Made by a program: the position numbers and the translations under genes
Shown: piece after piece, positions 15,104-22,246 of the stretch
How positions within the stretch are numbered: position 1 is the stretch's first letter
How the letters are laid out: each line of letters begins with the position of its first letter
The notes under the pieces: generated by a model
Database searches by the model: none
Told to the model about the DNA's origin: nothing
The model's input: the letters and a program-made list of their open reading frames with translations, nothing else
Origin: Deltaproteobacteria bacterium
GTDB taxonomy: Bacteria > Desulfobacterota > Syntrophia > Syntrophales > UBA2210
Assembly (NCBI GenBank): GCA_019313695.1
Contig: JAFDAS010000005.1
Location: 1 to 47,796, forward strand
Direction: 5' to 3'
DNA length: 47,796 nt

Positions 15104-16471
15104 TTAACCCTCTTCTATTTCCAATACTATCTCTTCATTAAATTCCCTCAATCTCGCTTCTATATCTATCCCTTGTTTTTGAAGATAAGATTTCCTCCAG
15201 TACCAGTACACAATCCCGAAGAGCATAATTCCAAAAAAGACAAGTCCTGTCTTTAAATCTGCCAGCAACCCAAATAAAAAGATGAAAGAAAAGCACAGAA
15301 CACAGCCTATCCAGGTAAACCACCGCCAGAATGGAGAAAACCTGAATGATGCCTTTTCATAAAGATCAGGGGCACGCTTTGGCATCAGCCATACGGCTGT
15401 AGCCCCAAAACCCTGGATAATCATCAGGGCAAATACCACCATCAATGCATACTTCTCTAAGCCAGCTGCAAATATTACCCCAACCACAGAGAGGACTGTT
15501 ATCAAAAATATTGTTAGATATGGTGTTTTAAACCTGCTATGTACCCTATTGAAGAAATCCGGCATTACCTGATCCCTGCTCAAGGCAAATGCCTCACGCG
15601 TACCCATGAGCATAATCGAATTTATTGTTGTTGCCATTGCAAGTAGCGCTGCTATAGCAATGTAAGCCACCACCCATTCGGGAAGGAAATTTCTGGCGGC
15701 AACAAGAACAGCAGTAGGACCTATCTCACCTGCCTTGCTCCACAGCAGGGTGCCTGTAAGCACATAAGTCTGCAACACATAAATAATCAAAACGATAATC
15801 AGGGAGACAATGAGTGCCACAGGGATATTGCGCTTTGGATTTTTCACCTCTCCTGCAACCTCGGTTATAGCTATAAAACCAGCCCATGAAAACGTGGCTA
15901 CAGCAACAACCATAAAGAATGATCCTATCCCCTTTGGAAAGAGAGGGGCTTGGATTTCTGGTTGTATGTGGAACAGACCGGTTATACCAAAGATAAACAT
16001 TGCCAGGATGAGAAGAACAACCATCAAGACCTGGGTCCATTCAAATATCTTTACTCCCATCCAGTTAATAACGCCGAAAAACACTACTACGCCAATTGCA
16101 ACCCCCAGTACTGAAATGTTCGGGAAATACGAAGCAATGTATTCAGCGAATCCCCATGCAGCTATGCAATTGGTGCCGATCATAGCGATTATACCTGCTA
16201 TTGATATAGCAACTCCAGCTGCCGGGGAGATCCACCTGGTAACAGCAGTATAGTTAGCTCCAGTAACAGGTAGTGCCCCGCCTAATTGCATGAGATAAAG
16301 ACCAGCAAATATGGCGGGTACCACTGATAGTACATATGCCAAGTAAAGACTTGGTCCCGTCATCCCGGCAAAAATGGGGATAAGGACAAAGATTGATGCG
16401 CCGATTACCAGCCCCACGATAACCCCAACACACCCAGCCAAAGATAAAGACCTCTCTAATTTTGCTGACAT
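15104..16471 (-). CDS. APC-superfamily amino acid permease
   Basis: 455 residues with about 12 hydrophobic segments and AAAGGAGG upstream of the start. Signature features: 'GVIVGLVIGASIFVLIP' in TM1 (the unwound G-S/A-x-I-F substrate loop of APC transporters), 'ATFSWAGFIAITEVAGEVKNP' in the TM6 region, and 'SRDQVMPDFFNRVHSRFKTP' in the conserved loop before later helices. It is an inner-membrane secondary transporter, probably an amino-acid/proton symporter or antiporter. Its substrate should be the amino acid processed by the neighbouring dehydrogenase/PLP enzyme; this is inference. Confidence 0.88.
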   Translation of the reverse strand: MSAKLERSLSLAGCVGVIVGLVIGASIFVLIPIFAGMTGPSLYLAYVLSVVPAIFAGLYLMQLGGALPVTGANYTAVTRWISPAAGVAISIAGIIAMIGTNCIAAWGFAEYIASYFPNISVLGVAIGVVVFFGVINWMGVKIFEWTQVLMVVLLILAMFIFGITGLFHIQPEIQAPLFPKGIGSFFMVVAVATFSWAGFIAITEVAGEVKNPKRNIPVALIVSLIIVLIIYVLQTYVLTGTLLWSKAGEIGPTAVLVAARNFLPEWVVAYIAIAALLAMATTINSIMLMGTREAFALSRDQVMPDFFNRVHSRFKTPYLTIFLITVLSVVGVIFAAGLEKYALMVVFALMIIQGFGATAVWLMPKRAPDLYEKASFRFSPFWRWFTWIGCVLCFSFIFLFGLLADLKTGLVFFGIMLFGIVYWYWRKSYLQKQGIDIEARLREFNEEIVLEIEEG

Positions 16472-16603
16472 ATTAAACCTCCTTTATAGGGTACCCCTGA
16501 ACCAGCAGCAGTCCCTAATGATTTCTTCCCGAAACTTCTCGGGTAACTTCATTGATAAGTTGAATTGCCTTCAATTTATCTTGAGCTATGGGATGCTCTC
16601 TGA

Positions 16604-17461
16604 TCAGCTTATGCCCAGCAGATGTGCGGCATTGCCCCCAAGCCACTTTTCCTTAACAGCATCCTTCAAAGGCAAGGCCTTTAGTTCCTCAACACACCTC
16701 TTTGCAGGTAGCATATCGTCTGTAGCAAATAATATCTTATCCTGAAGAAGGGAGTTGCCATAAACCATTAAAGGCTCCCAACCAGTCCCTGGCCTGCCAA
16801 TGTATTTTGGCGAGACCGCGCCTATCTCGATATAGACATTAGGGTGTTTCCAGGCAACTGCCACCATCTCAGTGACCCAAGGCCATCCACCATGATTAGC
16901 CACAATAGTAAGATCAGGAAAATCACATGCTACCTCATCAAGATATAGAGGTCTTCCATAGTCTATGGTACGGTTTGTTGTGAAGTTGATTGATGAATGA
17001 ATTGTGACTGGAATATCCAATTCAAGACACTTTTCATATACTGGATAAAACCTCTTATCATTGCACTTAACTCGGTACGCCCAGGGTTGAATGTTTACAC
17101 CCTTAAAGCCCTTCTCTTTTACTCCTTCCTCAACAACCTTGTCCATATCATCATCTTCAAGCGGATTTAAACAAAGAAACCCAGCGACAAACTTATCTGG
17201 ATGTGCTTTCACTATTCTATACACAGCATCATTTAGCTTACGATAATCACCATATGCCCATTCTCCCTGCAAAACCGCTTTATCAACACCACCCTCTTCC
17301 ATACCACGGATGAGGTCATCAACAGTTATCTCTACCAACATGGTTGCCTCTTCATATGCTCCCAGGTAGCCCTTCATATAGCTATTTGGAAGCCTCCTTA
17401 TTGCCTCTTCAGGATCTATGTACTCTCTAATCGGTGGAACCATACGAAAATCTATTATCAT
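16604..17461 (-). CDS. Amidohydrolase-2 family protein with altered N-terminal metal site
   Basis: 285 residues, TIM-barrel amidohydrolase of the ACMSD/PF04909 type. Visible: 'GFKGVNIQPWAY', 'PVTIHSSINF' (metal or catalytic His), 'LTIVANHGGWPW' (His) and 'ILFATDDMLPA' with the conserved Asp. The usual HxH after the first strand is replaced by 'IIDFRMVPP', so the first metal site is missing or rebuilt. Family members are hydrolases, decarboxylases or hydratases of cyclic or aromatic acids. Its start overlaps the end of the enoyl-CoA hydratase gene by 4 bases (ATGA), showing translational coupling. Reaction not assigned. Confidence 0.8.
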   Translation of the reverse strand: MIIDFRMVPPIREYIDPEEAIRRLPNSYMKGYLGAYEEATMLVEITVDDLIRGMEEGGVDKAVLQGEWAYGDYRKLNDAVYRIVKAHPDKFVAGFLCLNPLEDDDMDKVVEEGVKEKGFKGVNIQPWAYRVKCNDKRFYPVYEKCLELDIPVTIHSSINFTTNRTIDYGRPLYLDEVACDFPDLTIVANHGGWPWVTEMVAVAWKHPNVYIEIGAVSPKYIGRPGTGWEPLMVYGNSLLQDKILFATDDMLPAKRCVEELKALPLKDAVKEKWLGGNAAHLLGIS

Positions 17462-18252
17462 TCTTTTCTCCCTCCTTTCCTCGTCTTTTTTGTCTTTTCA
17501 AGAGCAGTCCTTGAACGCTCGGTTGCTTCCAGGGTCTGGATGACAAGGGCTATATCCTTAGCTTCCTGCTCAAGTGTCTCCTCGAATCCCTGATATACAC
17601 CCTGATTTAAGGCCTTTTTAGAAAGTGCAACTGCAAAAGAAGAGTTTTGAGCAATCTTATCTGCCATATCAAGGGCTGTCTTATCTAATTCCTCCAAAGG
17701 GACTACCTTGTTGACCAACCCCCACTTTTCAGCCTGTTCTGCATCAATCATTTCGGTTGTAAAGACCATCTCCTTGGCTCTTCCTAACCCTATTAAAATG
17801 GGCAACAGTTTGGTTCCCGCATTGGTCACTGTCATACCAACACCTGTTTCAGGGAATCCAAACTTTGTTCCCTTGGCAGCTATCCTGATATCGCAATTCA
17901 TACACCATTCACACCCAGCTCCAAGAGCATACCCATGAACTGCTGCAATTACAGGTTTTTTCATCTTCAGTATAGTCCTGGTGGTATCCTGCAGGGTTTC
18001 AATAAGCATCAGTCCTTCCTCTATAGTAGTGATTTGATGCTCCTCCGAGAGGTCGTCCCCAGAACAAAAGGCCCTGCCTTCTCCCTTGACAATAACTGCT
18101 CTGACTTCTGGATCCGCCTCTGCTTGTTTAAGTGCCGCGAGAAAGTCACTGACAAGTTGCCTGTTCTGCGCATTGAGCACCTTAGGCCTATTGAAACTAA
18201 TTACTGCAATACCATCCTTCTTGTAATAGAGTATGTTCTCCAATTGCATCAT
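17458..18252 (-). CDS. Enoyl-CoA hydratase/isomerase family protein
   Basis: 264 residues; GGAGG 4 bases before ATGATG. Crotonase-fold blocks: 'AVIVKGEGRAFCSGDDLSE' (oxyanion loop), 'KKPVIAAVHGYALGAGCEW', 'IRIAAKGTKFGFPETGVGMT' and 'MIDAEQAEKWGLVNKVVP'. The catalytic Glu expected in the 'FPETGVG' position is present (E in PET), while the first glutamate position reads 'GCEWCMNCD'. It probably hydrates a 2-enoyl-CoA or performs a related isomerase/hydrolase reaction in the cytoplasm. It is located between the acyl-CoA synthetase and the amidohydrolase with a 4-base overlap to the latter. Confidence 0.88.
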   Translation of the reverse strand: MMQLENILYYKKDGIAVISFNRPKVLNAQNRQLVSDFLAALKQAEADPEVRAVIVKGEGRAFCSGDDLSEEHQITTIEEGLMLIETLQDTTRTILKMKKPVIAAVHGYALGAGCEWCMNCDIRIAAKGTKFGFPETGVGMTVTNAGTKLLPILIGLGRAKEMVFTTEMIDAEQAEKWGLVNKVVPLEELDKTALDMADKIAQNSSFAVALSKKALNQGVYQGFEETLEQEAKDIALVIQTLEATERSRTALEKTKKTRKGGRKE

Positions 18253-18292
18253 CTTACCTCCACGGGCCGCCTTCTCAATAGGTGCGGCCTTC

Positions 18293-19903
18293 TTAAAGAC
18301 TATTATTGTTTTCCAGAGATTCTAGAACTTCTTTTCTCAGTGCCTTCCTGTCTGCCTTTCCTATCCTGGTTATTGGAATAGTCTCCCTTATGATTACCTT
18401 TTTAGGGACTTTAAATTTTGCAAGCTCTTTTTTGCATAGAGCGATAATCTTTCCCTCATCCACTTTTCTTCCAGGTTCCGGGGTAACAAAGAGCCAGATT
18501 ACCTCTCCATATATCTTGTCTGAGACACCGATGGCAGCGGACATCGCAACATCTGGACTCTTTATTGCAACCTCCTCAACTTCCGTGGGTAAAACAGTAT
18601 AACCGCCTACCCGAATAATCTGCTTCTTCCTCCCCTGGATATAGAGCCCCCCATCTTCTGTAAGATATCCTAAATCCCCTGTCCTGACCCATCCATCTGG
18701 AGTAAAGCCTACCTTATCCTCTTCAGGCTGGTTGAAGTATGATTTGATCGCAAGTGGTCCGCTGATAATTACTTCGCCGATCTCTCCTTGGGGCAGTTCA
18801 TTGTCATCATCATCAACTATCCTTATCTTTACTGTTGGGAGGGGTTTGCCTGCATAACCCTGGGCGATCCTGTCTGGATCATCATCAGGTTCTGTGAAGG
18901 TTACTTCGGATCCTGCTTCAGTACTTCCATAACCATTAATCGCAATAGGAGCAATCTTGCCTCTTATTCCTCCGATAAGCTCTGCCGACACCTTTTCCCC
19001 GGAAAATACTGCAAACTTGACCGAGGAGAGATCATACTTGTCAAGATCTGGTAAGGATAGAGTGATTGCAAACATGGTCGGCACTCCGCCCATGAACAAT
19101 ATCTTCTCCCGCTGAATTGCCTCTAACGTCATTGTTGGACTCCAGTCATCCATGACTATCATTTCCAGCCCACCTACAATCCCTGTGCCAATAAATTCTA
19201 TTGTCCCTCCCACATGGCTTGGGGGAAGATTTACTAATGTTTTGATTCTTCTCTCCCCTATAGTGGGGCCAAGCCACCCTTTAAAACACTCAAACTCAAT
19301 ATATGACATCAATGCCATATTCTCATGTGAGAGCAAGGCTGCTTTGGGTACACCTGTTGTTCCGCCTGAAAAGATTACCAAAGCCCCATCATCTTTGTCC
19401 TGATTAAGCTTGGCTGCCTTGAGTCCTTCATCAAGGTCAAATGATGCCTCTAATAGATATTCAAAGGACTCCCCAAATTCTGAGGAACCTACCAGAATCT
19501 TTTTGGTTTCATTAAACTCTGTGCCAAGTGCATTGAGACTCTCAATTATATCATGGTCTCCTGACCCTGGAAGGGCAACTATCACCTTTGGCCGGGCATG
19601 AGACAAAAACCTCTTTAAGTCTGCAATCCTGAACTTTACATCCATAGGCACAAGGATTACGCCTATCTTCCCTGCTGCAATAAGTGTAAAGATATAATCT
19701 ATACCGCAGGGCAGTATCGTGACTATCCTGTCCCCTTTTTTAACACCGAGGTTTATGAATGCCTTTGCCAGCTGATCCGTCATATCCTCAAAATCCTTTG
19801 CTGAGACTGTTCTGTCCCCTTCCCTTAACGACGGGAAATCCGGATCTACCGAACTCCAATACTCCACATACTGCCAATATGAATCCAATTCTGGGATCTC
19901 CAT
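18293..19903 (-). CDS. AMP-forming acyl-CoA synthetase (ANL superfamily)
   Basis: 536 residues; AGGAGG 8 bases upstream. ANL motifs: P-loop-like 'LVIFSGGTTGVPKAALLSH', 'INGYGSTEAGSEV' (A5), 'GWVRTGDLGYLTEDGGLYIQ' (A7-A8) and C-terminal lysine in 'RIGKADRKALR' (A10). It activates a carboxylic acid with ATP and CoA via an acyl-adenylate, in the cytoplasm. First enzyme gene after tetR in the cluster, so it probably activates the exogenous or pathway acid handled by the hydratase. Chain type (aliphatic or aromatic) is not deducible by eye. Confidence 0.9.
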   Translation of the reverse strand: MEIPELDSYWQYVEYWSSVDPDFPSLREGDRTVSAKDFEDMTDQLAKAFINLGVKKGDRIVTILPCGIDYIFTLIAAGKIGVILVPMDVKFRIADLKRFLSHARPKVIVALPGSGDHDIIESLNALGTEFNETKKILVGSSEFGESFEYLLEASFDLDEGLKAAKLNQDKDDGALVIFSGGTTGVPKAALLSHENMALMSYIEFECFKGWLGPTIGERRIKTLVNLPPSHVGGTIEFIGTGIVGGLEMIVMDDWSPTMTLEAIQREKILFMGGVPTMFAITLSLPDLDKYDLSSVKFAVFSGEKVSAELIGGIRGKIAPIAINGYGSTEAGSEVTFTEPDDDPDRIAQGYAGKPLPTVKIRIVDDDDNELPQGEIGEVIISGPLAIKSYFNQPEEDKVGFTPDGWVRTGDLGYLTEDGGLYIQGRKKQIIRVGGYTVLPTEVEEVAIKSPDVAMSAAIGVSDKIYGEVIWLFVTPEPGRKVDEGKIIALCKKELAKFKVPKKVIIRETIPITRIGKADRKALRKEVLESLENNNSL

Positions 19904-19956
19904 TTACAAATCCTCCTTCTAAAATTTTTTTAGCCTTTGTGTTTCATCCCTTTGAA

Positions 19957-20547
19957 TTATTTAAAAAAGTAGGCTTTCCAAACTTTTGCCACCTCATCCC
20001 GGGCATCTTTTAGGTTTATTGCGTTTTCATCAAAGAGCCACTGAATCATAACACCATCTATTACTGCCTGTATGAGGGATGCTGCCAGACGAACATCTAT
20101 ACTTACAAATTCACCAGATTTGATCCCCGCACGAATTATCTCCTCAATAAAGTGACGACAGGGGTCATAATTCTTCTTGTTGAAATTAAGCTTTTCTTCA
20201 TGGGCAGTGATGCTCCCCCACAGATCGACCAATGCATCAAAATGCTGTTTATTGACCTCCATATAATTAAAACTCGCGCTGATATAAGCAGTAATCTTGC
20301 CTGAAGCTGTCTTTTCTCCAGCCACAACTTTATTAATATATTTTTTAGAGTCAGAGAGAATTTTATCCATCACCTTCTTGACTAACTCGTCTTTACTCTT
20401 GAAATAATAGGATATGACCCCTTTACTTATACCAGCTTCTTTGGCTATCTCACTAAGAGGTGTATTTATAAAACCCTTGTCAGCTATGGTCGTAATTGCT
20501 GTACTAATGATTTGCTCTTTCCTGATATCTTCTATTAACGAACCCAT
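19957..20547 (-). CDS. TetR/AcrR family transcriptional regulator
   Basis: 196 residues. The N-terminal HTH shows 'ISTAITTIADKGFINTPLSE' followed by 'IAKEAGISKGVISYYFKSKDELV', the classic TetR DNA-binding block; the C-terminal ~140 residues form the ligand domain. Regulators of this shape (FadR/AcrR-like) often sense acyl-CoA. It is the promoter-proximal gene of the minus-strand cluster, 53 bp upstream of the acyl-CoA synthetase, and an inverted repeat lies between its promoter and start codon, so it likely represses its own operon until a CoA ester binds. Confidence 0.9.
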   Translation of the reverse strand: MGSLIEDIRKEQIISTAITTIADKGFINTPLSEIAKEAGISKGVISYYFKSKDELVKKVMDKILSDSKKYINKVVAGEKTASGKITAYISASFNYMEVNKQHFDALVDLWGSITAHEEKLNFNKKNYDPCRHFIEEIIRAGIKSGEFVSIDVRLAASLIQAVIDGVMIQWLFDENAINLKDARDEVAKVWKAYFFK

Positions 20548-20572
20548 AAATCAAATCTCTCTCCTGTGATTA

Positions 20573-20638
20573 TTTAACCGTTTATCTTTTTATTTAAACG
20601 TTTGGTTAAAATTTAGCACGCCCAGTTAATTCTGTCAA
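20573..20638 (-). promoter_or_regulatory. Promoter and TetR operator of the catabolic cluster
   Basis: Read on the - strand: -35 TTGACA (20638-20633), 17-bp spacer, -10 TAAATT (20615-20610). Immediately downstream and overlapping the start region is an inverted repeat TTTAACC (20610-20604) ... GGTTAAA (20579-20573), with inner halves ACGTTTA and TAAAC. Position over +1 is what a TetR autorepressor needs. Confidence 0.7.
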
Positions 20639-20659
20639 CAAAAATTTTGCTTTTTGTTA

Positions 20660-20780
20660 GAAGCCATGGATTCCGCTCTTGCCTTCAGCTAATACTTTTG
20701 TTAATATGTTCGCCACATTAGCAGGGTTCCCAAATAGGGAACTTTCACCCCATAAGTTCACGCCCATGCCGGGCGTACAC
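20660..20780 (-). ncRNA. 5' fragment of a group II intron
   Basis: On the - strand the sequence starts GTGTACGCCCGGCATGGGCG at 20780 and continues with GTGAACTTATGGGGTGAAAG and later TATTAGCTGAAGGCAAGAGC. These are the conserved 5' end and domain I segments of bacterial group II introns as I recall them. About 120 bases remain; no reverse transcriptase gene or 3' domains V-VI are visible. A hairpin (GCAAAT / ATTTGC, 20784-20822) lies just upstream of the splice point, as in class C introns that insert after stem-loops. Confidence 0.6.
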
Positions 20781-21066
20781 AATGCAAATGCACCCAACAA
20801 CTAAACGTTGCAGCTGATTTGCGATAGCTTTCTGAGGTACAATTAAACCTGAATCCAGAGCGAATACTCAAATAACACCGCTCCTTCGATTTACGCGCCC
20901 ATTTTTCAAAATCAGGGCACCTGATTTGCCGGAAATTCGGCCATCAACGACGGTTAAGGCCAGCAATGTTGTGTAATAACAGTTAATTACATTGTTTCAG
21001 GCACACCTTTCCATCGATGCCTGTGAAGGCGCCTGTTATTTGCGACATAATCAATCCTGATGCCGA

Positions 21067-21600
21067 TCAGGCCGGTGCCTGTCTGCGTGCTGCGCACAGG
21101 CAGGCCGGACGTAACATTTGATACAACCATATCAATCGCTCTTTGATAATTTTAAATGTCTCCACATAGGGGAAACCCGCAATCATACGCATTACCATCC
21201 TGCCGGAACGGTTTACCAGTCTTCCCGGGGCATTGATGATCTTCTTTCTCAGTGTCGATGTCCTCATTTTCTTCCATTCTCCAGCGAGAACAAACTGCTT
21301 GAAGATAAGGGCAAGGTTATAGGACAGAGTGCAGTGCCAGAAGTAGGCATAATTGCTCATGAACTTCCCGGTAGGTACCTTTGTGGTAAAGTGGTCGTAA
21401 TCCAGGTCCTTGATGTTGAGTTCTATCCTCGCCCTCCGGTTATAGTCTTCCCATGCCTCTTTCGCCGATACATCTTCCTGATTATGGCAGATAACCTGGT
21501 AATGCCACTTCGGGAAGAGAAGTCCCTGATTATTTTCGTAACCGGCAAGTTTTTTGACTATCGCAAATTCACGCGGCTTTTCCCACTTGTCGAGACAAAA
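21067..21600 (-). pseudogene. C-terminal fragment of IS1380-like (IS4-superfamily) transposase
   Basis: The frame contains 'WHYQVICHNQEDVSAKEAWEDYN', 'RRARIELNIKDLDYDHFTTK' and 'SNYAYFWHCTLSYNLALIFKQ', the last DDE glutamate region and C-terminal helices of IS1380-family transposases. The ~200 upstream residues with the first aspartates are missing. The open frame extends to 21687 but its first ~30 codons are antisense to a small plus-strand gene and are not transposase. The final residues ('ACLCAARRQAPA') are encoded by a GC-rich palindrome (21073-21112), so the natural C terminus may also be altered. Confidence 0.7.
21073..21112. repeat. GC-rich palindrome at the end of the transposase fragment
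   Basis: GGCCGG.GCCTGT ... ACAGGC.GGCC forms an imperfect hairpin around a GCGTGCTGCGC loop. It looks like a REP-type element that has become the transposase C terminus. Confidence 0.5.
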
Positions 21601-21607
21601 GGAATAC

Positions 21608-21763
21608 ATGACCATATTCATAAATGGAAAGCAGAAAAGGGTGAAGCGTCCGCCGGCAATTGATGGATTGGATGTCGATGAGTTCATTCGCAGAAATGCC
21701 GATCCGACATGGTCGGATCAGGATGAAATGTGGGAGTACATAACTTATGATGACGTGTCATGA
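21608..21763 (+). CDS. Small conserved hypothetical protein (51 aa)
   Basis: Starts 'MTIFINGKQKRVKRPPAIDG' and continues 'LDVDEFIRRNADPTWSDQDEMWEYI'. I recall similar ~50-residue proteins of unknown function in deltaproteobacterial genomes with the shared core PP-x-IDG-x-DVDEFIR-x-NADP. No domain, membrane segment or signal is seen; the N terminus is basic and the C terminus acidic. It overlaps, on the other strand, the open frame extending from the transposase fragment, and lies among broken mobile genes, so it may itself be a passenger or a relic. Confidence 0.5.
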   Translation: MTIFINGKQKRVKRPPAIDGLDVDEFIRRNADPTWSDQDEMWEYITYDDVS

Positions 21764-21857
21764 GTTTCCAACTAGCGGGCAAACTTGAGGAAAAAGGGGG
21801 TGGATTTATTTAATCCATCAGGAATGGTTCTGATATGTTCCGAATCGAAGGTTGATC

Positions 21858-21983
21858 ATGAATATCAAAGTCGTCATGGAACCCAGTGATGAGGGTGGAT
21901 GTGGTCCCTGTGAATTTTATGTAAAGCGTGACTATTGCTTTTTCTCCAACCATCTTTACCCTCTCGGCGCGTGTCTTTGTTGA
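21858..21983 (+). pseudogene. HicB antitoxin N-terminal fragment fused to unrelated sequence
   Basis: The first 14 codons, 'MNIKVVMEPSDEGG', match the start of HicB-type antitoxins (normally followed by 'YTVYVPSLPGC'). After Gly14 the reading changes to a Cys-rich sequence (C-G-P-C ... C-L-C) with no family resemblance and stops at 21983, one base before the 87-bp repeat. The antitoxin was cut by a rearrangement; no hicA is visible. Confidence 0.5.
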
Positions 21984-21984
21984 A

Positions 21985-22071
21985 TTCCCACAAAAAAGTT
22001 GACAGTACCAGATAAAGGCAATAAGGTGATTTTCGCTCGGGAATGACAGGAAATCGGGGACAATATTCTTC
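21985..22071 (+). repeat. 87-bp direct repeat, copy 2 (right edge of catabolic island)
   Basis: Identical to 7261-7347. The left neighbour here is the broken hicB frame; the right neighbour is a palindromic element and then the thiolase gene. The TTGACA (21999-22004) plus TAAGGT (22022-22027) could act as a weak promoter toward the thiolase operon. Confidence 0.9.
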
Positions 22072-22096
22072 TCAGCGGACAGTCGAACGAGGAGTT

Positions 22097-22217
22097 GAGA
22101 CCTTTGAATTTTGTCATTTCGAGGAGCATAAGCGACGGGAAATCTTAATGATCTCGGATTGTTAAGACTTCTCCCTACGGTTGAAATGACAAATGGCGGC
22201 CGTTGTGCAAAGGTCTC
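22097..22217. repeat. Large palindromic REP-like element upstream of the thiolase gene
   Basis: Outer arms GAGACCTTTG (22097-22106) and CAAAGGTCTC (22208-22217) and inner arms TTGTCATTTC (22111-22120) and GAAATGACAA (22183-22192) are perfect complements. The GTCATTTCGA...GAAATGAC core recurs at 25211-25276 and, half, at 4998-5012. The transcript leader of the thiolase operon would fold into a long stem. Confidence 0.8.
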
Positions 22218-22246
22218 AAGCTAAAACATTTGCGGAGGGAAGTTAT

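Noticed and set aside
20784-20822. Full attC site next to the intron fragment
   Set aside because: ACCCAAC fits an R'' box but no matching L'/R' arms were found downstream.
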